Below, piece after piece: positions 1 through 10,190 of a stretch of DNA of 50,289 bases (positions are counted from its first letter, which is position 1; every line of letters begins with the position of its first letter). The DNA is from SAR202 cluster bacterium. GTDB taxonomy: Bacteria > Chloroflexota > Dehalococcoidia > Lucifugimonadales > Australimonadaceae. The stretch lies in the NCBI GenBank assembly GCA_016872415.1, contig VGZX01000010.1, forward strand, positions 1 through 50,289, read 5' to 3'. Below the pieces are notes generated by a model. The model made no database searches and had not been told where the DNA came from. It worked only from the letters and a program-made list of their open reading frames with translations. A program made the translations under genes and the position numbers.

Positions 1-614
1 GCACGCCAGCCTGGCCGGCCGTCCCGCGCTCATGGACGGCGGCGGCGGTGCTGCTGCTGGCGGTGGTGGGGTTCGCGGGCGTGGCGGTGGCGCAGCAGTC
101 GCGCATCAACGCGCTGCACGACGACGTCGACGCGGCGCACACGCGGATCGCCGAGCAGAAGGACCAGATGCGGACGCTGGAGGCGCAGGTGTCGTCGGCG
201 GAGGCGACGCTGGTGAAGCAGCGCGCGCTGACCTATTGGGCGGCGCTGCCCGGGGTGACGACGGCGGTGATTAGCCCGGCGGCGACGATGACGCCCGAGG
301 CGAGCGGCGTGGGCGGCAACCCGCGGGCGATGTACATGGTGAGCAGCGACAACTCCACGTCGCTATTGGTCGTGATCGACTTGCCGCGGCTGCCGGAGGG
401 CTTGGCGTATCAGGCGTGGTTCGTGGCGCCGGGCGAGGCGCCGGTGAGCGCGTTCACGTTCCTGGTCGGCGACAGCGGCTACGGGCAGTTCAACTTCGTG
501 CCGCCGGAGAACGTGGACGCCTTCACGGCGATGGCGGTCACGGTGGAGCCGATCGGCGGCAGCATGGAGCCGACCGGGCCGTTGGTGCTCGCGGGCGACT
601 TCACGCAACGCTGA
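1..614 (+). CDS. Anti-sigma-K factor (RskA) C-terminal-domain-like membrane protein, 5'-truncated by the window edge
   Basis: Open in frame from position 3 (TPAWPAVPRSWTAAAVLLLAVVGFAGVAVAQQ = TM helix), then a coiled region and an RskA-like domain (YMVSSDNSTSLLVVIDLPRLPEGLAYQAWFVAPGEAPVSAFTF). The track start at 48 is an internal GTG. Confidence 0.7.
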   Translation, partial: TPAWPAVPRSWTAAAVLLLAVVGFAGVAVAQQSRINALHDDVDAAHTRIAEQKDQMRTLEAQVSSAEATLVKQRALTYWAALPGVTTAVISPAATMTPEASGVGGNPRAMYMVSSDNSTSLLVVIDLPRLPEGLAYQAWFVAPGEAPVSAFTFLVGDSGYGQFNFVPPENVDAFTAMAVTVEPIGGSMEPTGPLVLAGDFTQR

Positions 615-620
615 CGCCGT

Positions 621-980
621 TCAGCCGCGCGTCAACAGTTCCCAGGAATGGCCGTTCGCATCGCGGAAATAGAGGCCGCGCCCCCCTTGGCGGCGGTTGA
701 TCCGCATGTCGTCCTGCGCGAACGGCGAGCTGCCATAGGCCACGCCCTCTTGCCGGATACGCTCGAAGGCGGCGTCGAACTCGGCGTCGGTCACTTTGAA
801 GGCGTAGTGGTGCGTCGTGAACTCGTCCCAGTCGTCGAAGTCGAGCGTGAGCGCGTCGTTGACGCGCACGGCGGCGAAGTGGCCCACGGGTCCCTCGTAG
901 CGCAGGCCGAGGATGCGGGCGATGAACTGGGCGGACGCGTCCTTGTCGTGGGCGGGGACGATGGTGTGGTTCAAATCCAT
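621..980 (-). CDS. VOC family (glyoxalase/bleomycin-resistance-like) protein
   Basis: MDLNHTIVPAHDKDASAQFIARILGLRYEGPVGHFAAVRVNDALTLDF...GRGLYFRDANGHSWELLTRG, typical VOC fold; start trimmed to ATG at 980. Confidence 0.8.
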   Translation of the reverse strand: MDLNHTIVPAHDKDASAQFIARILGLRYEGPVGHFAAVRVNDALTLDFDDWDEFTTHHYAFKVTDAEFDAAFERIRQEGVAYGSSPFAQDDMRINRRQGGRGLYFRDANGHSWELLTRG

Positions 981-1049
981 CTCGGCACCTCCTGCCCGAA
1001 CGAAGCCGTTTGAGGCGAGGCTAGGACGCGCGCGGGGCGGCGTCAAGCA

Positions 1050-2483
1050 TCAGTTCGCGTACCGTGGCGGGAGGCGGTGCGCCCAGGGTTGCGCCTGCTC
1101 GAACGCGGCCGATGCGCGCAGCACCGTTGCGTCGTCGCCGTGGCGGCCGACGATTTGCAGGCCGACGGGCAGGCGGTCGGCGGTGAAGCCGCACGGCACG
1201 CTGGCGGCCGGCTGGCCCGTGAGGTTCGCGTGGATGCAGAAGGGCGTGAAGCCCCAGCGCGGGTCAACATCCACGTCGTCGATGCGGCCGGGGAACCGGT
1301 CGACGTAGAAGGCCGGCACGGCCATGGTGGGCGTGAGCAGCAAGTCGTGGCGCTCGAAGAACCGCGACCACCGGTAGCGGTGCCACTCCAGGTCGCGCAG
1401 GGCCATGGCGAAGCGGACGGCGGGCCAACCGCGGGCCTCGTCGAGCCATTGCCGCAGCAGGTCGGGCAGGTGCTTGTCGTTGCCGCCGCGGTGGACCGGT
1501 TCGAGGCCGATGACGAGGTCGGTGAGCATGAGCGTCATGAAGACGTCGATGAGCCGGCCGAGGTCGACGGGGGGGGCCGCTTCCTCCACCGTGGCGCCGA
1601 GGGCCTCGAAGCGCTTGGCGGCGGCGGCCGTGATTTCGCGGACGGCGGGGTGCACCGGGGCGCCTCCCAGCGTGGGGCTCCAGGCGAGGCGCAGGCCGTG
1701 GACGTTGGGCGTGCGCGCGGCGGCGAGAAAGTCGGGAGGCGGCGCGACGATGGCGGTGGCGTCGCGCGGGTCGGGACCGGCCAGCGCCCGCAGCAGCAAC
1801 GCGGCGTCCTCGACGGAGTTGGCGATGGGGCCGTTCTGGGAGAGCGAGCGCCAGGCGCCGGGCCCCTCGTAGGCGCCGGGCACGCGGCCGAAGGTGGGCT
1901 TGAAGCCGTAGACGCCGCAGAAGCCGGCCGGGATGCGGATGGAGCCGCCGGCGTCGCTGCCGTTGGCGATGGGCACGATGCGCGCCGCGACGGCGGACGC
2001 GGACCCGCCACTGGAGCCGCCGCTGGTGCGGCGCGTGTCCCAGGGGTTGCGGCAGGCATCGCCCAGGCCGTTCTCGGTCGTCCCCTTCCAGCCGAACTCC
2101 GGGGTGTTGGTCTTGCCGACGATGACGGCGCCCGCCCGGCGGATGCGCTCGACCGGGATGTCGTCGTGCGAGGGCACGCGTTCGCGGTTGAGGGCGAACC
2201 CGTGGGTCGTCCGCATACCCTTCGTGTTGTTGAGGTCCTTGATGCCGATGGGCACGCCGTGGAGCGGCCCGAGATCGTCGCCGCGCATGACGGCCCGCTC
2301 GGCGGCGGCCGCCGCGTCCATCGCTTGCTCGAAGGCGACGGTGATGAACGCGTTGAGTGAGGGGTTGTGGACCATGACGCGGGCGATGAAGTGCTCCGTC
2401 ACCTCGACGGGCGAGAGCTCGCGCGCGCGGACGAGCCGGGCGATGGCGGCGGCGGAGAGCGTCGTGAGGTGCGTGGAGGGCAT
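1050..2483 (-). CDS. Amidase (amidase signature family)
   Basis: Contains GSSGGSASAVAARIVPIANGSDAGGSIRIPAGFCGVYGFKPT (amidase signature Ser-Ser-Lys motif); start trimmed to ATG at 2483 (MPSTHLTTLSAAAIARLV). Confidence 0.9.
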   Translation of the reverse strand: MPSTHLTTLSAAAIARLVRARELSPVEVTEHFIARVMVHNPSLNAFITVAFEQAMDAAAAAERAVMRGDDLGPLHGVPIGIKDLNNTKGMRTTHGFALNRERVPSHDDIPVERIRRAGAVIVGKTNTPEFGWKGTTENGLGDACRNPWDTRRTSGGSSGGSASAVAARIVPIANGSDAGGSIRIPAGFCGVYGFKPTFGRVPGAYEGPGAWRSLSQNGPIANSVEDAALLLRALAGPDPRDATAIVAPPPDFLAAARTPNVHGLRLAWSPTLGGAPVHPAVREITAAAAKRFEALGATVEEAAPPVDLGRLIDVFMTLMLTDLVIGLEPVHRGGNDKHLPDLLRQWLDEARGWPAVRFAMALRDLEWHRYRWSRFFERHDLLLTPTMAVPAFYVDRFPGRIDDVDVDPRWGFTPFCIHANLTGQPAASVPCGFTADRLPVGLQIVGRHGDDATVLRASAAFEQAQPWAHRLPPRYAN

Positions 2484-2484
2484 G

Positions 2485-3636
2485 TCAGCCCGCGGCGGGA
2501 CGCAGCCTGGCGGGAGAGAAGGCGTCCATGGGGTAGTCGGCGGCGGCGCGCACCATGATCTGCGCGAGGTATTTGCCGGTGGCGAGGCACTGCGCGATGC
2601 CCTTGCGCCCGTGGCCGGTGGCGATGAACAAGTTGCGCCGCGTGGGCACGGCGCCGATGAACGGCAGGCCATCGAGCGAGACGGGGCGCAGGCACGCGGT
2701 GACGTGTCGCACCTTCATGCGCTCGGTGGCGGGGGCCAACCGGCGCGTGCGGGCGAGGATGTCGTCGGTGGCGCGCTGCGTCACCGACGGGTCGAACCCG
2801 GCTTCTTCCTCGGTGGTGCCGACCAGCAGGCTGCCGTTGGCCTTGGGCCGCACGAAGCCGCTGAGGTGCGTGATGATGTGCTCCGGCGGGCGGTCGCCGG
2901 GGTCGAGGTACACGATTTGGCCGCGGACGGGCACTACCGGCACCTCGAGACCCATCCAGCCGCCTGCCATGCGCGCCCACGGGCCGTTGGCGACGACGAC
3001 GAGCCCCGCCGAGAGCGGCGTGCCGTCCTTCAGCGTGATGCCGGTGACCCTGTCGCCCTCGCGGACGAGGCCGGTGGCCTCGCCCTTCAGCACGGTCACG
3101 CCGTGGTTGCGCGCCGCGGCCGCGAGGACGGTGGCGAAGAGCTTGGTGTCCACCTGTGACTCGTCGAACCGCAGCGCGCCGAGTGCGTGGCCGGCGACGC
3201 CGGCCCGCATCGCTTGGAGCTCGGGCGCGTCGATCCAGCGGGCGGGGAAGCCATAGCCGCTCAACAGACCGGCGACGCGACGCCCCTCCTCCACCTCCAC
3301 CGGGTCGAAGGCAGGCTGCACGGCGGGGAAGTCCGTCAGCTGGTAGTCGTCGCCGCCCTCCTCGAGCAGGGCCGGCGCGAGGCCGCGGTGAAGGCGCAGC
3401 CCCTCGATGCAGAAGCGGGTGAAGGTTTCGTTCGAGATGGTGCGGCCCAAGGGGTTCAGCTCGCCGGCCGCGTAGCCGGAGGCGTGCATCGCCACGTCGT
3501 CGCGTTCGACGATGGTGCAGCGGAGGCCGTGCTCGGCGCCCAGGAAGTAGGCTACGGAGCAGCCGATGACGCCGCCGCCGACGATGAGTACGTCGGGGCC
3601 GGCGCCGTGGGTGGGACGGTTGGCGGTGGAAGTCAT
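2485..3636 (-). CDS. FAD-dependent oxidoreductase, glycine oxidase/D-amino-acid dehydrogenase-like (DAO family)
   Basis: N-terminal dinucleotide-binding motif DVLIVGGGVIGCSVAYFL and C-terminal TGHGRKGIAQCLATGKYLA; abuts the amidase start. Confidence 0.85.
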   Translation of the reverse strand: MTSTANRPTHGAGPDVLIVGGGVIGCSVAYFLGAEHGLRCTIVERDDVAMHASGYAAGELNPLGRTISNETFTRFCIEGLRLHRGLAPALLEEGGDDYQLTDFPAVQPAFDPVEVEEGRRVAGLLSGYGFPARWIDAPELQAMRAGVAGHALGALRFDESQVDTKLFATVLAAAARNHGVTVLKGEATGLVREGDRVTGITLKDGTPLSAGLVVVANGPWARMAGGWMGLEVPVVPVRGQIVYLDPGDRPPEHIITHLSGFVRPKANGSLLVGTTEEEAGFDPSVTQRATDDILARTRRLAPATERMKVRHVTACLRPVSLDGLPFIGAVPTRRNLFIATGHGRKGIAQCLATGKYLAQIMVRAAADYPMDAFSPARLRPAAG

Positions 3637-3640
3637 TCGG

Positions 3641-4165
3641 TTACCGGGGCCTGCCGATGTTCTCGCCTTGGTAACGGCCGGCGTAGGGTGAGTCGGTTTC
3701 GGTTTCCAGCGTCATGAACACCATTTGGATGACGCGGGCATCCTTCGCGACGTGGAACCCTTCGGGGTTGTAGACCACAAGCAGCGCCTGGGAGCGGCCG
3801 TGGTATCCCGCGTCCCAGACGGCGTTGTACACGGCGACGCCGCCGCGCAGCAGGCTGGAGCGGGGCTTGGCGAGCGCCATTACCCGTTTGGGCAAGCGCA
3901 CCGTCTCGTTCAGGGTGATGACGTAGGGGCCCGGCGCCAGGCGTGCGAACCCGTCGGCGCCGAACTCGACGGGACGAGGTTCCGGCAGGCGGCGCTGGTC
4001 GTTGGAGACGCCGATGCGTCCCGTGCCGGCGATGGCGTCGATCGAGGCGAGCGTGAGGTCGATGCCGTTGGCTTGGAGCTGCGCCTCGAGGTCGACATAG
4101 CCTTCGATGAGGGGAGGGTCGGCGGACACGAGCGCGCGGATTTGCTGATGCGAGAGAACGCCCAA
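3641..4165 (-). CDS. dCTP deaminase / dUTPase-family protein
   Basis: KPRSSLLRGGVAVYNAVWDAGYHGRSQALLVVYNPEG is a dUTPase/Dcd-type core; TTG start proposed at 4165 because the upstream extension is low-complexity. Confidence 0.75.
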   Translation of the reverse strand: MGVLSHQQIRALVSADPPLIEGYVDLEAQLQANGIDLTLASIDAIAGTGRIGVSNDQRRLPEPRPVEFGADGFARLAPGPYVITLNETVRLPKRVMALAKPRSSLLRGGVAVYNAVWDAGYHGRSQALLVVYNPEGFHVAKDARVIQMVFMTLETETDSPYAGRYQGENIGRPR

Positions 4166-4431
4166 CGCTAGGCCACCATGAGGGGAGTAAGGCGAACTAT
4201 AGGATGGGTGGAGTGGCGGTGTCAAAGCCGCGATGGTGGTTGGATGGCCGGAAGGAACGAGTTGAGGAGACGAGTGGGCGGCGATATGGAATGAAACCGC
4301 AATAGTGATGGCACGAGTCGGCGGCGACTCGACATTGCCAAAGGGCGGGACGGCGATATCGTGCTTGACCCCGCGCGCCGGGGTGGGTAGCATTCCACGC
4401 TCGCCGACCGACGAGGCGGGGAGGAGGCGCC

Positions 4432-4575
4432 GTGCGCGGGTTCTGCATGAAATGCCGGTGCGAGCAAGAGATTTTGAAACCGAAGACGGTGCTGATGAAG
4501 AATGGACGGTCGGCGACGATGGGCGTGTGCGCGCGGTGCGGTACGCGCATGTACCGGTTGGGCAAGCCGTCGTGA
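4432..4575 (+). CDS. Small (47 aa) double-CxxC zinc-ribbon protein, DUF5679-like
   Basis: Absent from the ORF track (below its size cutoff). GTG start preceded by GAGGAGG; translation (V)RGFCMKCRCEQEILKPKTVLMKNGRSATMGVCARCGTRMYRLGKPS with CxxC...CxxC. Confidence 0.75.
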   Translation: MRGFCMKCRCEQEILKPKTVLMKNGRSATMGVCARCGTRMYRLGKPS

Positions 4576-4660
4576 GGACGGCGCCATGGGGCCGCGCAGC
4601 GCGCGAACTGCGGCGCCCGGGCGTGTGTTGTTAACGACGGTTGAGGTGCGCGGGTGCGGC

Positions 4661-4666
4661 TATAAT
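4661..4666 (+). promoter_or_regulatory. Putative -10 hexamer TATAAT upstream of lgt
   Basis: Exact TATAAT in high-GC sequence about 75 bp upstream of the lgt start; no convincing -35. Confidence 0.4.
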
Positions 4667-4739
4667 GCGAAAGTTGGCCGCGATGTTGTCAGCGGCGCGA
4701 CCGGCTGGCCGCGCGGTGGCCGGCGAAAGGCGATGAGCG

Positions 4740-5621
4740 ATGGATTTCGAACTGACGCGGCGGGGCCTCGAAATCGGGGCGCTGGAACTACGGTTCTACT
4801 CGCTCGCCATCCTGCTGGGGCTGCTGGGCGGCATCGTGCTGGCGCAGCGCGAGGCGAAGCGGCGGGGCGAGAACCCCGAGCACGTGCTGAACATCGCCAC
4901 CCTTGGCGCGTTCGCGGGCATCGTCGGCGCGCGGCTCTACCATGTGCTCGACGCGCAGAACATCCGAGGCTACCTCGACAACCCGATCCTGATCTTCCAG
5001 GTGTGGCGCGGCGGCATCGGCATCTTCGGCGCGATCGCGGGGGCCTCGCTGGCGCTCATCCTGTACGCGCGCTGGAAGCGGCTGAACGCCTGGCGCTGGT
5101 TCGACATCGGCGCGCCGGCGTTCCTGCTGGGTCAGGCGATTGGCCGGTGGGGCAACTTCTTCAACGAGGAGCTCTTTGGCCGGCCGACCTCGCTGCCGTG
5201 GGGCATTCCGGTTTCGGCCGCGAGCCGGCCGTTCGACTATCCGGCCAGCTTCTTCCCCGACATGCGGTTTCACCCGCTGTTCTTGTATGAGTCGATACTG
5301 AGCTTCATCGGCGTGGCCGTGCTGCTCTACGCGGCGCGTCGATACGCCCACTGGCTGCGCCCCGGCGACTTGCTGTGGCTGTATCTGATCTGGTATTCGG
5401 CCGAGCGCTTCCTGCTGGAGTTCCTCCGCATCGACCCGTGGACGGTCGGCCCCATTCCCATGGCGCAGATCGTGAGCGTCTTGCTCGTCGCCGTGGCGGG
5501 CGCGTTGATGTATTGGCGCCACCGCCAGCCGGTGCCCGTGGTGGCCGAGGCCGAGGACCAGGAGCCGCGACGCTCGCGCGCCTCGGAGAAACGGCTGCGC
5601 CGCCGCATGGGGGCGGAATAG
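4740..5621 (+). CDS. lgt: Prolipoprotein diacylglyceryl transferase
   Basis: ELRFYSLAILLGLLGG, GIGIFGAIAG, GQAIGRWGNFFNEELFGRPT, FHPLFLYES motifs of Lgt. Confidence 0.95.
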   Translation: MDFELTRRGLEIGALELRFYSLAILLGLLGGIVLAQREAKRRGENPEHVLNIATLGAFAGIVGARLYHVLDAQNIRGYLDNPILIFQVWRGGIGIFGAIAGASLALILYARWKRLNAWRWFDIGAPAFLLGQAIGRWGNFFNEELFGRPTSLPWGIPVSAASRPFDYPASFFPDMRFHPLFLYESILSFIGVAVLLYAARRYAHWLRPGDLLWLYLIWYSAERFLLEFLRIDPWTVGPIPMAQIVSVLLVAVAGALMYWRHRQPVPVVAEAEDQEPRRSRASEKRLRRRMGAE

Positions 5622-5624
5622 TCC

Positions 5625-6581
5625 ATGGCGAAGCGCGTGATCGTCACCGGTGGCGCCGGCTTCATCGGCTCGCACGTCGCCGACGCGCTGGTGGCGCGGG
5701 GCCACGAGGTGGCGGTGCTGGACGCGCTGAACACCGGCGAGCGCGGCAACGTGCCCACCAAGGCGACCTTCTACCAGGCGGACATCACCGACCCGGCCGC
5801 CGTGCGGCGCGTGTTCGCCGAGGTGCGGCCCCACTGGGTGGACCATCACGCGGCGCAGATCAGTGTGCCGGAGTCGACGAAGGACCCGGTCGCCGACGCG
5901 CAGGCCAACGTGGTGGGCTCGCTGGCCGTGCTGGAGGCGGCGCGCGAGACGGGCGTGGAGCATTTCGTCTTCGCCTCCACGGGCGGCGCGCTGTATGGCG
6001 ATCCGGAGAAGATGCCGAGCGACGAGGAGACGCCCATCGCCCCGCTGGCGCCGTATGGCGCGGCGAAGGCGGCGGTGGAGGTGTACCTCGGCATGTATGC
6101 CCGCACGTGGGGCATGCGGACGCTGGCCCTCCGCTATGCGAACGTGTACGGCCCCCGGCAGTCGCCGCACGGCGAGGCGGGCGTGGTGGCGATCTTCGCG
6201 GCGCGGATGCTTTCGGGCGCGAACTCGACCATTTTCGGCGACGGCGAGCAGCAGCGCGATTTCGTCTACGTGGATGACGTGGCCCTCGCCAATGTCCTGG
6301 CCTTCGAGCGCGGGCTCACCGGCAGCTATAACGTCGGCACCGGGGTCGCCGCCTCGGTGAACGAGGTCACGCGCCTGCTGGTGCGGCATGCCGGCTTCGG
6401 CGGACAGGTGCTGCACGCGGCCGAGCGCCCCGGCGAGGTGCGGCGGATCGCGCTCGATGCCTCGCGGCTGCGGCGCGCCGTGGGCTGGGAGCCGTCGGTG
6501 TCGCTCGACGAGGGGCTGCGGCGGACGGTGGCCTTCTTCCGCGAGAAGGCGCGGGCGGGTCCTCGATCGCCGCATGCTTGA
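5625..6581 (+). CDS. NAD-dependent epimerase/dehydratase (UDP-glucose 4-epimerase-like)
   Basis: VTGGAGFIGSHVADAL; extended SDR with YGAAKAAVEVY active-site motif and RYANVYGPRQ. Confidence 0.9.
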   Translation: MAKRVIVTGGAGFIGSHVADALVARGHEVAVLDALNTGERGNVPTKATFYQADITDPAAVRRVFAEVRPHWVDHHAAQISVPESTKDPVADAQANVVGSLAVLEAARETGVEHFVFASTGGALYGDPEKMPSDEETPIAPLAPYGAAKAAVEVYLGMYARTWGMRTLALRYANVYGPRQSPHGEAGVVAIFAARMLSGANSTIFGDGEQQRDFVYVDDVALANVLAFERGLTGSYNVGTGVAASVNEVTRLLVRHAGFGGQVLHAAERPGEVRRIALDASRLRRAVGWEPSVSLDEGLRRTVAFFREKARAGPRSPHA

Positions 6582-6710
6582 GGCCCTCCGGCGTGAGCGG
6601 ACCGCCGCGCGGCCGGCGGCAGTGCTGAAGGGCCACTGACCCGCGCTCGCGCCCTACGTCGCCGCCACGCTCCTCCTCATCGCCCCCTGTTTCGGCCCGG
6701 CTCGCCGCCC

Positions 6711-8219
6711 GGCGTCGACGCGCCCACGTTCCTGCACCTGGCATCGGTCGCGCAAGAGGCGCTCCAAGGGCGCCTCGACAACCCATTCGTGGACCCTTAT
6801 TGGTACGGCGGGTGGAACTACGCGCAGGCGTACTCGCCGCTGGCATATGCCGTCACCGGCGCGCTGGCGCTGGCGACGCCGCTGACGGTGGAAACCGCCT
6901 ACCGCCTCGTCCTCGTGGTCGCCGTGTTCGCGTTGGGCGTCGCGACTTACCTGCTGGCGTTGGAGGTGGGCCTGCGGCGGCTGTTCGCGACGTGGGCCGG
7001 GCTCCTCGTGCTTGCCACGCCGCCGCTGTTCATGGGGGCCGGCCTCTACGGCTGGTTCTCCACCCTCGTCGCGCTGCCGTTCGCCATCGCCGGCCACGCC
7101 ATGCTCGAACGCGCCATGCGGACGCGCCGCCGAACGCACGCGGCCATTGCCGGCGCGCTGTTCGGGGCATGCGTGCTCGCCAGCGCGATGGTGGGGTTCA
7201 GCATGGCCGTGGCGCTGGTGCCGTGGCTGGCCTACCACCTGGCGGCCTCGCGGGCGCGCGGCGACACGGCCCGGCTGATGGCGGTGGCGGGCGTGGCCGG
7301 GGCGGCGGTGTGCGGCGTGTGGGCGGCGTTCTTCTTGGCGCACGCCCTGCGCGTGGGGTTCGAGCGCGAAATTCCGGGCATCTGGGTCTTCAACCTGGAC
7401 ACGTTGCGGTACCGCATCTTTGCCCGCGGCTTCATCGGCGTGGACACCTATCCCACCTATCTGAGGGCCGTGCAGATCGCGGCCGGCCTCACCGGCGCCA
7501 TTCACGCGGTGTTGTCGCGCTCACGCCTCGCGGGGCTGGCCTTGTCGGCGATGGTGCTGGCGTGGCTCGGCCTGGGCGCGGCCGTGAACCCGCTCATCAA
7601 CGCCTATCCGCTCTCGGGGCTGGATATGGCCCGCATGTCGTTGCTGGTCATGCCGTTGCTGGCCGTCTGCGCCGCCTCGCTGCTGGGCGCGGTGACGTCG
7701 CTGCCGCTGGACGCGCGCGTGTCGCGGCGCCTGGCGCCGGTGCTGCCGCAGGCCGGGGTGACCGCGCTGTCGGCGTTGCCGGTGCTCGACGCCGCCGAGG
7801 CGAGGGAGGCGATCGCGCCGGTGTCGCGGCCGGCCGAGTACGTGCGGGCGGCGCGCTGGATCGACGAGCACACGCCGCCCGACGCCGCCTTCGCCGCCGT
7901 CGGCTTCCGCAACTGGGACGCCTATTGGATACCGAGGGACACGGGCCGCCGCGTGATGGACGGCTGGCACGACGAGGGCACGGCGGACTGGCTGGCGATC
8001 CGCGAGTTCAGGATGATGGGCTGGCAGGGCAGCGGGAACCCGGCGCGGCTGCACGAGATCATGCGCGAGCGGGGTGTCGACTATCTGGTCCTCGACGACT
8101 GGGACGGCCACGAGCTGTCGGAGGACCTGCGCCGCGCGGTCGAGGGCACGCCCAGCCTGTTCGAGCGGCGGTTCGCGGAAGCGGGCCTCACGATATTCCA
8201 GCGCGTCGACGGCCGATAG
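6711..8219 (+). CDS. Polytopic membrane protein (6-pyruvoyl-tetrahydropterin-synthase-related/glycosyltransferase-like membrane family); N-terminus apparently damaged
   Basis: Multiple TM helices; GVDAPTFLHLASVAQEALQGRLDNPFVDPYWYGGWNYAQAYSPLAYAV begins upstream of the track start (6789, an internal GTG). Upstream TM helix is in another frame (see findings). Confidence 0.6.
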   Translation, partial: GVDAPTFLHLASVAQEALQGRLDNPFVDPYWYGGWNYAQAYSPLAYAVTGALALATPLTVETAYRLVLVVAVFALGVATYLLALEVGLRRLFATWAGLLVLATPPLFMGAGLYGWFSTLVALPFAIAGHAMLERAMRTRRRTHAAIAGALFGACVLASAMVGFSMAVALVPWLAYHLAASRARGDTARLMAVAGVAGAAVCGVWAAFFLAHALRVGFEREIPGIWVFNLDTLRYRIFARGFIGVDTYPTYLRAVQIAAGLTGAIHAVLSRSRLAGLALSAMVLAWLGLGAAVNPLINAYPLSGLDMARMSLLVMPLLAVCAASLLGAVTSLPLDARVSRRLAPVLPQAGVTALSALPVLDAAEAREAIAPVSRPAEYVRAARWIDEHTPPDAAFAAVGFRNWDAYWIPRDTGRRVMDGWHDEGTADWLAIREFRMMGWQGSGNPARLHEIMRERGVDYLVLDDWDGHELSEDLRRAVEGTPSLFERRFAEAGLTIFQRVDGR

Positions 8220-8255
8220 CCCGGCGGCCGGCCGTTGCCGTCGACGGTGGCGCGC

Positions 8256-10103
<1,848 letters not shown>

Positions 10104-10190
10104 GGCGCACCGCCTGGGGCAGTCTATGAAGCCGCAAAAAGCGCAACCAGCGTAGCAGAGGGCATGGGCGCTGTAAATCGCGATGTCGGC

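Noticed and set aside
4788-6575. 595-aa minus-strand ORF
   Set aside because: Antisense to lgt and the epimerase, both confidently identified.
10104-10190. glmS ribozyme/leader upstream of glmS
   Set aside because: The intergenic gap is only about 87 nt and no glmS-ribozyme-like core could be recognised.
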